DNA from: Woeseiaceae bacterium
GTDB lineage: Bacteria > Pseudomonadota > Gammaproteobacteria > Steroidobacterales > Woeseiaceae
Direction of reading: 5' to 3'
Assembly: GCA_021773135.1 (NCBI GenBank)
Contig: JAJFKP010000060.1
Span: forward strand, 1 to 37,568
DNA: 37,568 nt
A program made the translations under genes and the position numbers. The number at the start of each line of letters is the position of its first letter. The first letter of the stretch is position 1. Shown in pieces: positions 17,320 through 25,535 of this stretch. The notes below the pieces were generated by a model that worked only from the letters and a program-made list of their open reading frames with translations, ran no database searches and was not told where the DNA came from.

Positions 17320-18230
17320 GTGACACCAATATTAACGCTGTCGAAGAATATCTTCGTGCACTGCAAATGCGCATCTGCTCATCGTTGGAAGATGCAGATG
17401 GCAAAGCCAGGTTTCGGCACGATCGCTGGGACCGGCCGGGCGGGGGTGGCGGCGAAAGCAGAATATTGAGCGATGGAAATATTTTCGAACAGGCAGGTGT
17501 CGGTTTTTCTCACGTGTTCGGTGACCAGATGCCGCCGTCGGCAACGCAAACCCGACCTGAACTTGCCGGTAAGAGTTTTCAGGCAATGGGTGTCTCCCTG
17601 GTTTTGCATCCATACAACCCCTACATCCCGACGACGCATGCCAACTTCCGTTTCTTTTCTACCGACAGCGATGACGATCAATCAATATGGTGGTTCGGAG
17701 GTGGTTTCGATCTGACGCCCTACTACCCGTTCCACGAAGACGTCGTTCACTGGCATCAGGCCGCCAAAGATGCGTGCGACCCGTTTGGTGCGGACGTCTA
17801 CCCTGAATACAAGCAATGGTGCGACGAATATTTCTACCTGAAGCATCGCTCGGAAACCCGCGGCGTCGGCGGGCTGTTTTTTGACGACCTCAATAAGCCG
17901 GGGTTTGAGCAGTCTTTTGCACTAACGCAATCGATAGCGGACCGGTTCCTGCCTGCCTACCTGCCGATCGTATCCGCCCGAAAGAAGCACAAGTTCGGCG
18001 AACGGCAGAGAGAGTTTCAGCTTTACCGCCGCGGCCGGTACGTCGAATTCAACCTCATCTACGACCGAGGCACGTTGTTCGGGCTGCAATCCGGCGGCAG
18101 AACAGAATCCATCCTGATGTCACTGCCGCCTCGGGTTCGCTGGGAGTATGCATGGCAGCCGGAGGCAGGTTCCCCGGAGGCCGATCTTTACGACAATTAC
18201 CTGCAAGCCCGGGACTGGCTGGGCGGATGA
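17316..18230 (+). CDS. hemF: Oxygen-dependent coproporphyrinogen III oxidase
   Basis: HemF oxidatively decarboxylates coproporphyrinogen III to protoporphyrinogen IX with O2, a late step of heme synthesis; its presence implies an aerobic life style. The 304-residue protein (E. coli 299) has the conserved [10 protein letters not shown]-type loop, the [21 protein letters not shown] strand region, [35 protein letters not shown] and [31 protein letters not shown]. The start at 17316 gives an ATGA overlap with tsaC; a longer frame from 17250 merely overlaps tsaC and is not conserved. Another heme gene, hemB, lies about 9 kb downstream. Confidence 0.97.
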   Translation: MSDTNINAVEEYLRALQMRICSSLEDADGKARFRHDRWDRPGGGGGESRILSDGNIFEQAGVGFSHVFGDQMPPSATQTRPELAGKSFQAMGVSLVLHPYNPYIPTTHANFRFFSTDSDDDQSIWWFGGGFDLTPYYPFHEDVVHWHQAAKDACDPFGADVYPEYKQWCDEYFYLKHRSETRGVGGLFFDDLNKPGFEQSFALTQSIADRFLPAYLPIVSARKKHKFGERQREFQLYRRGRYVEFNLIYDRGTLFGLQSGGRTESILMSLPPRVRWEYAWQPEAGSPEADLYDNYLQARDWLGG

Positions 18231-18560
18231 TTTGATCGCGGGTAAAGACATGCCCACGGTTCGTGCAATTTCCAACAACCCCCGTCTTTTTCCACGCGGT
18301 CGTGATTAGGTCGAGCTCGACAGGTGGTGCGGGCCCGGCGAGCCGCGAACAGTGTGCTGTCGCAGCACTGGCGAGCGCACTATCAGTCGCAACAGGCCTT
18401 TCTGGCACCTGACCCGGCTAATATGCTAAGTTCTTTATAAACCGGGCGTTACACCGGGTTCTTGAACTAAAATCAACAGGATACGTGCTGAGAGGGCGCG
18501 CCGTAATCCTTAAGCCAGTAGCATCGTTGCCAAGCTAAGGTGCGATGTTGGTAATCCCTT
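18231..18560 (+). other. 330-base gap before the S8 protease gene; possible structured leader
   Basis: No credible gene is seen. The 3' half (18420-18560) contains a bulged stem pairing CCTTAAGC with GCTAAGG, and an overlapping alternative pairing CATCG with CGATG (about 18521-18548), that together could form mutually exclusive structures just before the ATG. The sequence does not match any riboswitch consensus I know. The gap probably holds the protease promoter; no hexamer pair stands out. Confidence 0.35.
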
Positions 18561-21500
18561 ATGCAGCTATTGCGACTGATCGTATTTGTCCCGATCCTAT
18601 TTAGCGGCGCCGCAGGCGCCGAGGCTGAGTCGCGTTTGCGTGATGGCGGCGCACCGCTGGGAATTCAGCTGGCCGGCATTGATAACGCTGCATCCGCAAC
18701 GAAGGTCTATATCGTGCAGCTGGCAACGCAGTCGGCTGCTGAGTTTCACGCCAAATCCCTGTCTGGCTTCTCCGGCAAACCTGCGTTGGGTGGCATGACG
18801 TCAGCCCGGCGTTTCGACAAGAGCAATGCCGAGGTGCAAGGCCATCTGAACAAACTGGCAACCGAACAGGCGAACGTACTCGCGAAACTGGGTGGCAACG
18901 TCCAACCGCTATATAACTACCAGTATGCATTGAACGGCTTTGCCGCCACGCTATCCGCCGCCCAAGCAAACAAGCTCGAGCACATGGGTGAGGTGCTGCA
19001 CGTCTGGGAGGACGAAGTTCGCCCGCTGACCACAGGCAGCAGCGCCTCGTTCCTGGGCCTGTTCGATGCGGACGTTGGACTGCGGGGTGCACCAGGCCTT
19101 GATGGCGAAGGCATCGTCATTGGCGTGATCGATAGCGGCATCGCACCGGAACACCCGGCGCTTCAGGACACCCGGGAAGCGGACCGCCCGCAGCTTTGTC
19201 GCAGTGCCTGGGGCGAAGGTACCCTGCTTGGCAGGTGGCTTTGCAAACGATTCAGACAAATGGAAGACGTGCAGGTATTCGAAGCGCCGGAGAATTGGAA
19301 CGGCGTTTGCGAAACCGGACCGGAATTCACCGAACAGAACTGCAACAACAAGATGATCGGCGCCCGTACATTCGTTGACGGGGCGCTGGCATCCGGGCCG
19401 ATTGACGCGGGCGAAATTTTTTCTGCACGTGATGTCGACGGGCACGGCACGCACATTGCAACGACCGCTGCCGGAAACAGTGTTAAAGCATCAATTTTCG
19501 GCACCTTTCTGAGCTCCGTTGAGGGCATCGCGCCCAAAGCTCGAATTGCGACCTACAAGGCATGCTGGTTACGGCCAGGTACAACCCGGGCCAGCTGCAA
19601 TACGTCCGATCTTGCCAATGCCATTGACATGGCGGTAGCCGACGGCGTTGACCTGATCAACTACTCGGTGGGCAACTCAATGTTTACGGTGACATCACCC
19701 GACGACATTGCGCTGCTGGCCGCCGCAAAAGCCGGTGTCCTGGCGTCCGTCGCAGCCGGCAACGATGGCCCGAATTTTCAAACGGTAGGTTCACCGTCCG
19801 GTAATCCCGCGGTCATCACAGTTGCCGCGTCCACCCGCACCGGTGAGCATTCCGTAGAAGCGATCATGGTTGACGCACCGGCGTCCGTCGCCGGCAAATA
19901 CGCCAGCAGAGAGGCGTCGTTCACGCCGCCGCTGATTGATAGCGACCCGATTGAAAGCCAGCTGATCCTGGTTGACGACGGCGATACCAGTTTGCCCGAC
20001 GGCGGCACGGGCAACCTGATGGACGCGTGCCAGGCGCTCACCAACAGCGATGAGATATCCGGCAACATCGCATTTATAGAACGTGGTGGTTGCGATTTCG
20101 ACCTCAAGATCATGCACGCGGAAGACGCGGGCGCAGCTGCGGTGATCGTTTTCAATATTTCAGGTGACCCCATCGTCATGGTTGGAGACAGCGGGTCAAT
20201 CGGCATACCCGCAGTCATGATTGGCTCTGCCGATGCCGACCTGCTGCTTGGTGAGCTCGATGCGGATGAAGTGATCGATGTTGTACTCGACAAAAGTTTC
20301 TTTTTGTCGATCGCGGAGTCCGGCAACGTCATGGCCGGTTTTTCCTCGCGCGGGCCGGGACCGAACCAGGACATCCTGAAGCCGGATGTGACGGCGCCGG
20401 GGGTCAACATACTCGCGGGCAACACGCCGGATGCGGCCAATACGGTGGCGGGAGAATTTTTTGCCTTCCTGAGCGGTACATCCATGTCGGCGCCGCATGT
20501 CACCGGCGTTGCAGCACTGCTCAAACAGGCGCATCCCGACTGGAGCCCTGCAGCAATCAAGTCTGCCCTGATGACAACCGCGCGTCAGGACTTAACGCTG
20601 CCGGACGATTCCGCAGCAATACCGTTCGATTTTGGCAGCGGCCATATCGTGCCGAACGATGCGAATGACCCTGGGCTTGTGTTCGATATTTCCGACGCTG
20701 AATACGATGCCTATTCCTGCGGAATCGCCTCGCCCGGTGTATCCCAGGCCCGCTGCGACGAGCTCGCGGCTGCAGGCATGTCGTTCGACTCTGTCGATCT
20801 CAATCAACCGTCGATATCGGTTTCGCGACTGACCAGCGGCAAGACCATCTCGCGCACGGTCACGAACGTCACCGATACGTCTGAAACCTATACAGCGGAA
20901 ATCGAGCTGCCGCCCGGTATCGATGTGCAGGTATCGCCTGCGAGCCTTACGGTTGGCGCGGGCCAAACTGCGACATTTGACGTCACTTTGAACTTTGTCA
21001 GTGGGCCACCGGATATCTATCGCTTCGGCAGCCTCACCTGGGTTAGCGATAAACATCGGGTTCGTAGTGTCATCGCGGCGCAGCCGCTATCGGTCGATGC
21101 ACCCGGAGAAATTTTCTCCTTCGGCGGCAGTGGCAGCGAAACGTTTGCGGTGGAGTTTGGTTATACCGGCTCGTATGAGGCCCGCGTACATGGATTGCGC
21201 CAGGCGATTATCATCGATGACGACAACAATATCGGCAATCCTGCTTTCGTTGCGCAGGACCCGGACAAGACGTTTACCTTCGGAACAAGCACGGGAGTGA
21301 CGGCACATCTGATCGATGTTCCTGCCGGCGAAGCCTTCTTGCGGTTCGCAATGTTCGATGAGCTTACGGACGGCGACGACGATCTCGATCTGTACGTTTA
21401 CTATTGCCCCGACGGTATCAACTGCTCGAAGGTTGGAGAAAGCGGCGGCGAGACGTCACGAGAACAGGTCGACATTTTCATGCCAGCTGGCGGCACCTAT

Positions 21501-21764
21501 GCACTGTTTGTGCATGGTTTCGAAACGGATAATGTCGCGGGCGGACCTGGCGCAGTCTACACCGCACTCGGCTGGTCTTTCGGTCTGAATGAAGATCTTG
21601 GCAACATGACGGTCACGGGCCCTACTGTCGCGACTGCCGGAACCGCGCAGGATGTCACGGTAAACTGGAACGGACTGTCTGCGGATACCATTTACCTGGG
21701 CGGCATTTCCCACAACACGCCCGATGGTCTCGTCTCACTGACCCTGATCAACATCGCGAATTAA
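18561..21764 (+). CDS. Secreted subtilisin-like serine protease (S8) with PA and Fn3-like domains
   Basis: A 1067-residue exported protease. Order: signal peptide (residues 1-22, ending AGAEA); inhibitor-I9-like propeptide (about 48-150, from VYIVQLATQ); S8 catalytic domain with Asp191 (GVIDSGIAPEHP), His295 (DVDGHGTHIA), oxyanion Asn (AAGNDGPN) and Ser641 (LSGTSMSAPHVTG); a protease-associated (PA) insertion at about 465-566 inside the catalytic domain; an Fn3-like beta domain (about 755-840, TISRTVTNVTDTSETY); and a C-terminal beta domain rich in Asp that resembles prepeptidase C-terminal modules (about 850-1025, DDLDLYVYYCPDG). No membrane anchor or sorting tail is seen. It likely degrades extracellular protein, fitting the amino-acid symporter and oligopeptidase nearby. 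The stop lies 6 bases from the convergent esterase stop. Confidence 0.93.
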   Translation: MQLLRLIVFVPILFSGAAGAEAESRLRDGGAPLGIQLAGIDNAASATKVYIVQLATQSAAEFHAKSLSGFSGKPALGGMTSARRFDKSNAEVQGHLNKLATEQANVLAKLGGNVQPLYNYQYALNGFAATLSAAQANKLEHMGEVLHVWEDEVRPLTTGSSASFLGLFDADVGLRGAPGLDGEGIVIGVIDSGIAPEHPALQDTREADRPQLCRSAWGEGTLLGRWLCKRFRQMEDVQVFEAPENWNGVCETGPEFTEQNCNNKMIGARTFVDGALASGPIDAGEIFSARDVDGHGTHIATTAAGNSVKASIFGTFLSSVEGIAPKARIATYKACWLRPGTTRASCNTSDLANAIDMAVADGVDLINYSVGNSMFTVTSPDDIALLAAAKAGVLASVAAGNDGPNFQTVGSPSGNPAVITVAASTRTGEHSVEAIMVDAPASVAGKYASREASFTPPLIDSDPIESQLILVDDGDTSLPDGGTGNLMDACQALTNSDEISGNIAFIERGGCDFDLKIMHAEDAGAAAVIVFNISGDPIVMVGDSGSIGIPAVMIGSADADLLLGELDADEVIDVVLDKSFFLSIAESGNVMAGFSSRGPGPNQDILKPDVTAPGVNILAGNTPDAANTVAGEFFAFLSGTSMSAPHVTGVAALLKQAHPDWSPAAIKSALMTTARQDLTLPDDSAAIPFDFGSGHIVPNDANDPGLVFDISDAEYDAYSCGIASPGVSQARCDELAAAGMSFDSVDLNQPSISVSRLTSGKTISRTVTNVTDTSETYTAEIELPPGIDVQVSPASLTVGAGQTATFDVTLNFVSGPPDIYRFGSLTWVSDKHRVRSVIAAQPLSVDAPGEIFSFGGSGSETFAVEFGYTGSYEARVHGLRQAIIIDDDNNIGNPAFVAQDPDKTFTFGTSTGVTAHLIDVPAGEAFLRFAMFDELTDGDDDLDLYVYYCPDGINCSKVGESGGETSREQVDIFMPAGGTYALFVHGFETDNVAGGPGAVYTALGWSFGLNEDLGNMTVTGPTVATAGTAQDVTVNWNGLSADTIYLGGISHNTPDGLVSLTLINIAN

Positions 21765-21770
21765 GCGCCG

Positions 21771-22598
21771 CTAGTCCGTCGGAAATAACCAGCGCATGCC
21801 CTGGCGAAACGATGCGGGCGGCGCTGACATGTGCGTGTGTCCCTCCAGGCTGACAACTTGCAGCTCCCAGGGCCTGTCTGCCGCCGCAGTCCAGTGTGCG
21901 ATCCACCGTTGCAGCGGTTCCTTGAAGGCTGGTTCATCCAGTGAGCCTGAGCCGATAAACAGACTGGAGCGTGCGTTCGCAGTGGGACCGTCGTCATGCG
22001 ACTGCAGAAAAAACGGGAGATTGCGGTGCATGGCCGGGTTACTCGCAATATGTCCCCAGAACAAACCGGGCTTGGTAAGCGCCGTGTAAATTGCGAACTG
22101 ACCACCAATAGATTGGCCGAAAATCACGCGGCGATTCGAATCTGATCGATACCGGCTCTCAACGAATGGCAGCAGTTCGTCACTTAAATATGCCTGGAAA
22201 GCCCCTGCCCCTCCCCAGTATTCGCGCTCGCTTGACGGCGCTGTGTAGTCAGTGCTTCTGAAGTTCCCTGATTCGAAATCATCGTTTCCGTATGAGATGC
22301 CGACGATGATTGCGTCCGGAATCTCCCGGCCGAAATTCAGATAACGGTAATAAGGCGTCAGCATGGGAAACAGGTTTCCGCCGTCCAGGAGATAAATGGT
22401 TGGATAGTCATGCGCCGATTCTGCATAACCATCCGGCAACATCACGAAAATATGGAAGTCGCGTCCAATCACTTTCGACTGGCTCAGGTGATAGCGAACA
22501 TCGCCGAGGCCCTGCAGAAAATCTGTCTCTACGGCGGATGCCGGTAAGGCAATGAGCAGAACGCAAAGCAATGCGATTCTATTTCCTGACGTGCGCAT
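21771..22598 (-). CDS. Secreted alpha/beta hydrolase (esterase D-like, COG2819)
   Basis: A 275-residue hydrolase with a signal peptide (residues 1-22, LLCVLLIALPASA). The putative esterase (PF00756-like) core shows VMLPDGYAES, YPTIYLLDGGNLF, the nucleophile elbow FGQSIGGQFA (Ser at about residue 166), SNPAMHRN and the late His in LEGHTHMSAP. Relatives include siderophore esterases (IroE/Fes-like) and S-formylglutathione hydrolase-like enzymes; nothing around it points to siderophores, so I would not assign a substrate. It is convergent with the S8 protease (6-base gap) and divergent from the aldolase gene. Confidence 0.87.
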   Translation of the reverse strand: MRTSGNRIALLCVLLIALPASAVETDFLQGLGDVRYHLSQSKVIGRDFHIFVMLPDGYAESAHDYPTIYLLDGGNLFPMLTPYYRYLNFGREIPDAIIVGISYGNDDFESGNFRSTDYTAPSSEREYWGGAGAFQAYLSDELLPFVESRYRSDSNRRVIFGQSIGGQFAIYTALTKPGLFWGHIASNPAMHRNLPFFLQSHDDGPTANARSSLFIGSGSLDEPAFKEPLQRWIAHWTAAADRPWELQVVSLEGHTHMSAPPASFRQGMRWLFPTD

Positions 22599-22639
22599 GC
22601 TGAGTTGGTGTCCTATAAGCGGTAAAGGTTCCGCAGCGG

Positions 22640-22674
22640 TTGAAGTTCAGCCGGTCAAATTCGTTATACTGAAC
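22640..22674 (+). promoter_or_regulatory. Candidate promoter with overlapping inverted repeat before the aldolase gene
   Basis: TATACT (22665-22670) is a good -10; TTGAAG (22640-22645) lies 19 bases upstream as a possible -35. The perfect inverted repeat GTTCAG (22645-22650) / CTGAAC (22669-22674), 18 bases apart, flanks the -10 and looks like an operator for a dimeric repressor. The site lies in the 110-base gap shared with the divergent esterase gene. Purely by eye. Confidence 0.4.
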
Positions 22675-22708
22675 AATCGCAGAGCAGAAATCCAAAGGAA
22701 TTTGACCG

Positions 22709-23620
22709 GTGACGGATGATCGACTTTCCGGGGTACTAAGCCCCGTTGTTACGCCTTTCAAGGACAACCTGGACCCCGATCCCGAGCGACTGATCAAGCA
22801 ATGCCAATGGTTGCTTTCGCAAAATGTCGGGCTCGCTGTGTTCGGCACCAACAGCGAAGCTAATTCACTTTCTGTCGACGAAAAAATCCTGTTGCTCAAC
22901 CAATTGGCCGCCGGCGGCGTGGACACGGGTCGCATGATGCCCGGTACAGGCTGCTGTGCGTTGACCGACTCCGTTAAGCTGACTGCGCATGCCGCGAAGC
23001 TCGGCTGTGCCGGTACACTCATGTTGCCGCCTTTCTATTACAAGGGCGTCAGCGATGAAGGCATCTTTGCGAGTTTTGCGGAAGTGATTGAGCGCGTTGG
23101 GGATGAATCGTTGCGCATCTATCTTTATCACATACCACCTATCGCGCAGGTCGGTTTTTCAGTCGACCTGATCGAGCGCCTGGTGACCCGCTTCCCCAGG
23201 ACGATTGTGGGTATAAAGGACAGTTCGGGCGACTGGGACAATACCGCCTCCATGCTCGAGCGAAAATGGGACGACTTCAGAGTGTTCGTTGGCAGTGAAA
23301 GCTTTCTGCTGGCAAATATGCGTAACGGGGGTGCCGGCTGTATTTCAGCCACGGCGAACGTCAACCCGGCGGCAATTGATCGGCTTTTTAAGAGTTGGCA
23401 GAACGATGACGCCGAGCAACAGCAGCAGGCGCTCGACGATATTCGCAATACCGTTATGGCATACCCGATGATTCCAGCATTAAAGGCAACGGTGGCCGAT
23501 TTTTCCGGCGACGGGCAATGGCGCACAGTACGCCCACCATTACTGCCGCTGAATGAGGAAAAAAGCGTCGCCCTGGCCAAGGCACTTCGTGGAAAGAATT
23601 TTGCAATGCCGGGTCTTTAA
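22709..23620 (+). CDS. Dihydrodipicolinate synthase/N-acetylneuraminate lyase superfamily aldolase
   Basis: A 303-residue (beta/alpha)8 class I aldolase. The Schiff-base Lys170 (IVGIKDSSG) and catalytic Tyr140 (IYLYHIPP) are present, so it should bind a 2-keto acid such as pyruvate. The motif that is GTTGE in DapA reads GTNSEA here (residues 46-51), replacing the second Thr of the DapA proton relay; this argues against lysine synthesis. It is not next to lysine genes. It could be a sugar-acid, hydroxyproline or aromatic-catabolic aldolase/dehydratase. A GTG start at 22709 has AAAGGAA at ideal spacing. Its TAA overlaps the stop of the convergent membrane-protein gene. Specific reaction unknown. 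Confidence 0.88.
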   Translation: MTDDRLSGVLSPVVTPFKDNLDPDPERLIKQCQWLLSQNVGLAVFGTNSEANSLSVDEKILLLNQLAAGGVDTGRMMPGTGCCALTDSVKLTAHAAKLGCAGTLMLPPFYYKGVSDEGIFASFAEVIERVGDESLRIYLYHIPPIAQVGFSVDLIERLVTRFPRTIVGIKDSSGDWDNTASMLERKWDDFRVFVGSESFLLANMRNGGAGCISATANVNPAAIDRLFKSWQNDDAEQQQQALDDIRNTVMAYPMIPALKATVADFSGDGQWRTVRPPLLPLNEEKSVALAKALRGKNFAMPGL

Positions 23621-24051
23621 CCTAGCCAACCAGCATTTTTTGCATCGGCGGCCACCTTCAACAGGTAGGCACCGATAACCAGAATGGCCGCAGCCGCCCC
23701 AACACCCGCCACGCCGAAAACTTCCATGCCATTGGACAAGCCATATGCATGAATATTCTGTACCACGACAGCGGCCAGCGAAAGGGCCAGCACCAGGGGC
23801 GCGATCGACTGCTTTAGCAACAGCAGGAGGCAACCGATGACGCCCGCATTGACGGCGATTGCAAATGCCGCCGATGCCCACGCCGGCCGGGTCTCAAGGA
23901 ATGCTCGCTGCGGCTCTGCCAGCTCTGCAAGCACTTCAGGACTCATGGTCATCTGTGAAATATAGGCGAGCAGGCCGACCACATTCCACGCCAGTCCAAC
24001 GCCGGCGATCCAGTAAAAAGACTTGGGTGGTTTGCTGCTGCCGTCAGACAC
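23617..24051 (-). CDS. Small four-helix membrane protein, unknown function
   Basis: I do not recognise a characterised family. From the GTG at 24051 the protein has 144 residues with four hydrophobic segments: around FYWIAGVGLAWNVVGLLAYI, ASAAFAIAVNAGVIGCLLLLL, IAPLVLALSLAAVVVQNI and VAGVGAAAAILVIGAYLL. Short basic and acidic loops separate them. The GTG has GAGGGGAA seven bases upstream, a better ribosome site than that of the ATG at 24117, which would add 22 polar residues. Similar small proteins, loosely annotated as sugar transporters, exist in marine bacteria, but I would not assign a function. It is convergent with the aldolase gene, with overlapping stop codons. The 288 bases upstream, to the tag stop, show no gene. 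Confidence 0.75.
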   Translation of the reverse strand: MSDGSSKPPKSFYWIAGVGLAWNVVGLLAYISQMTMSPEVLAELAEPQRAFLETRPAWASAAFAIAVNAGVIGCLLLLLKQSIAPLVLALSLAAVVVQNIHAYGLSNGMEVFGVAGVGAAAAILVIGAYLLKVAADAKNAGWLG

Positions 24052-24339
24052 CTGATGTTCCCCTCGGTTTGTGTTCGTTTTTAGTGGGGCCAGGGAGACA
24101 GTTTCTGCGCGAATCATCGTAAAATCAAGGGTTCAATCGTGGCTGAATGTCACCGATTCACAGCAAACGAATAGTGACTGATGGCGCCATCGCCGTGCGA
24201 AGTTCGCGACACGGGACGTTTGCGATGCACCGGCCCGCTGCACGAGCAGACGACTACCTTTGCAGTGTAAATTAACGAATGTCACCGACGATCAACAGCG
24301 CGAACTGCTGGCGCCGCTGCAGCCGCAACCACAATGTGG

Positions 24340-24930
24340 TTATCGTTTCGCCAGCGCGGCGCATTGCTTGTGCCGAAAACAGGAGACTTCATGGTCGTTG
24401 ACCATGCCGGTTGCCTGCATGTGCGCGTAAATGATCGTTGAACCAACAAATTTAAAGCCGCGTTTCTTGAGGTCTTTGCTCAATGCATCGGACTCCGGGG
24501 ATGTTGCTGGAATGTCCGAATCTTTTTGCAACCTGTTTTGTATTGGCTTTCCACCTACAAATTCCCAGATGTAATTACAAAAGCCATCGAACTCTTCCTG
24601 AACCTGCAGAAACAACTTCGCATTTGTCACGGCTGAGTTCACCTTCAGCTTGTTTCTGACAATGGCTGGATCGAGCAAAATCCTGTCTATGCGTTTCTGA
24701 GTGAAACGGGCAACCTTGGCGGGATCGAATTCGGCAAAGTTCTTTCTGTAACCTTCCCGCTTGTTGAGGATCGTTGACCAGCTGAGACCGGCCTGGGCGC
24801 CTTCGAGAAGCAGGAATTCGAACTGGGTCCGGTCGTCCCAAACGGGGACGCCCCACTCTTCATCGTGATATCGGATGTAGTCGAGACTCGAATCGCCTGC
24901 CCATGCGCATCTTTTTATTTTTTTTGACAT
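24340..24930 (-). CDS. tag: DNA-3-methyladenine glycosylase I
   Basis: Tag removes 3-methyladenine from alkylated DNA, starting base excision repair. From the ATG at 24930 the protein has 196 residues (E. coli 187). It shows RCAWAG near the start, YHDEEWGVPVWDD, FEFLLLEGAQAGLSWSTIL, the RNKLKVNSAVTNA helix and GFKFVGSTIIYAHMQATGMVNDH. The structural zinc ligands of the family appear conserved: Cys in RCAW, His in YHDEEW, and His and Cys in NDHEVSC. An in-frame ATG at 25053 would add 41 poorly conserved, arginine-rich residues and reach into the intergenic repeats, so I reject it. Confidence 0.95.
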   Translation of the reverse strand: MSKKIKRCAWAGDSSLDYIRYHDEEWGVPVWDDRTQFEFLLLEGAQAGLSWSTILNKREGYRKNFAEFDPAKVARFTQKRIDRILLDPAIVRNKLKVNSAVTNAKLFLQVQEEFDGFCNYIWEFVGGKPIQNRLQKDSDIPATSPESDALSKDLKKRGFKFVGSTIIYAHMQATGMVNDHEVSCFRHKQCAALAKR

Positions 24931-25071
24931 TGTTCTCATCGTTGGCTGATCAGGTGTGATTCTAGCAATGCTGTGGCGTACTGGACGACGCGATTTTCTC
25001 CGCAATGCTGGCACTTTCGAGCAAAAGGTGGCGCAGTCCGCCCGCGGCAGCAAGAACCACTCATTGCTGGG

Positions 25072-25239
25072 TGCGGATTGATCGCGAACATCCCTGTTCG
25101 CGACCTTCGCTGAGCGAAGGCGCTGCCGCGTCCCGATTCGCTTCCTGCGAATCGGTGATCTTTAGTAAATCTCTCCGCTAGAACGTTGACCCTTTGCGGG
25201 CCGTGCCAATAGAATCATCATGCCAATAAAAAAGGGCCC
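25072..25239. repeat. Intergenic hairpin repeat, copy 1
   Basis: First copy of a 168-base element whose second copy starts exactly 252 bases later. Bases 25072-25167 are identical in both copies (96 of 96); the next 26 or so bases have diverged; a final segment of about 46 bases (TTGCGGGCCGTGCC to AAAAAAGGGCCC) is again nearly identical. The core holds three tandem hairpins: CGCGAAC / GTTCGCG (25083-25102), CCTTCGC / GCGAAGG (25104-25120) and CCGATTCGC / GCGAATCGG (25133-25155). All arms share a TTCGC/GCGAA theme. The hairpin module is bounded by two TGATC pentamers (25079-25083 and 25156-25160). Confidence 0.9.
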
Positions 25240-25277
25240 CAATCCGCCCCCGGTATCAAAAAATAAAAACCGACCGG

Positions 25278-25323
25278 TGCGGATTGATCTTTAGTAAATA
25301 ACTCAGTTAGCACGCTGATCCGC
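25278..25323. repeat. Hairpin-less ('empty') copy of the intergenic repeat
   Basis: Reads TGCGGATTGATC directly joined to TTTAGTAAAT, exactly the flanks of the three-hairpin module in copies 1 and 2 with the 77-base module (one TGATC plus the hairpins) missing. The following 30 bases still resemble the post-module part of copy 1 (about two thirds identical by eye), and then copy 2 begins directly, so this is a 46-base unit in tandem with copy 2. Confidence 0.75.
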
Positions 25324-25491
25324 TGCGGATTGATCGCGAACATCCCTGTTCGCGACCTTCGCTGAGCGAAGGCGCTGCCGCGTCCCGATTCGCTTCCTGC
25401 GAATCGGTGATCTTTAGTACACCACTCCGCCAGGGCAGCGAACCATTGCGGGCCGTGCCAATAGAATCATAATGCCAATAAAAAAGGGCCC
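25324..25491. repeat. Intergenic hairpin repeat, copy 2
   Basis: Second copy of the 168-base element, offset by 252 from the first. The identical core is 25324-25419; hairpins are at 25335-25354, 25356-25372 and 25385-25407. Its end supplies the A-run and the first arm of the terminator of the Cys-repeat gene (25480-25507). No ORF or transposase is associated with it. Confidence 0.9.
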
Positions 25492-25507
25492 GCATTTCTG
25501 CGGGCCC
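25480..25507 (-). terminator. Rho-independent terminator of the Cys-repeat (HvfA-like) gene
   Basis: A perfect 9-bp stem GGGCCCGCA / TGCGGGCCC (25486-25494 and 25499-25507) with a 4-base loop. On the minus strand it is followed by six U residues (the A-run at 25480-25485). It lies 28 bases beyond the stop codon of the Cys-repeat gene. Copy 1 of the intergenic repeat has the same left arm but lacks the matching right arm. Confidence 0.92.
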
Positions 25508-25535
25508 CTCTTATTTCTAAGCAATTGCCAGGCAG

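Noticed and set aside
18055-18408. Minus-strand 117-residue frame at the hemF 3' end
   Set aside because: It lies half within hemF antisense, has no ribosome site and no recognisable family.
18480-18500. TPP riboswitch (CTGAGA box) upstream of the S8 protease
   Set aside because: Only the short CTGAGA hexamer is present; the ACCTGA/T-type second conserved segment is missing and the downstream gene is not thiamine-related.
22709-23620. Calling the aldolase dapA
   Set aside because: The second Thr of the DapA proton relay is replaced (GTNSEA), and no lysine-pathway gene is nearby.
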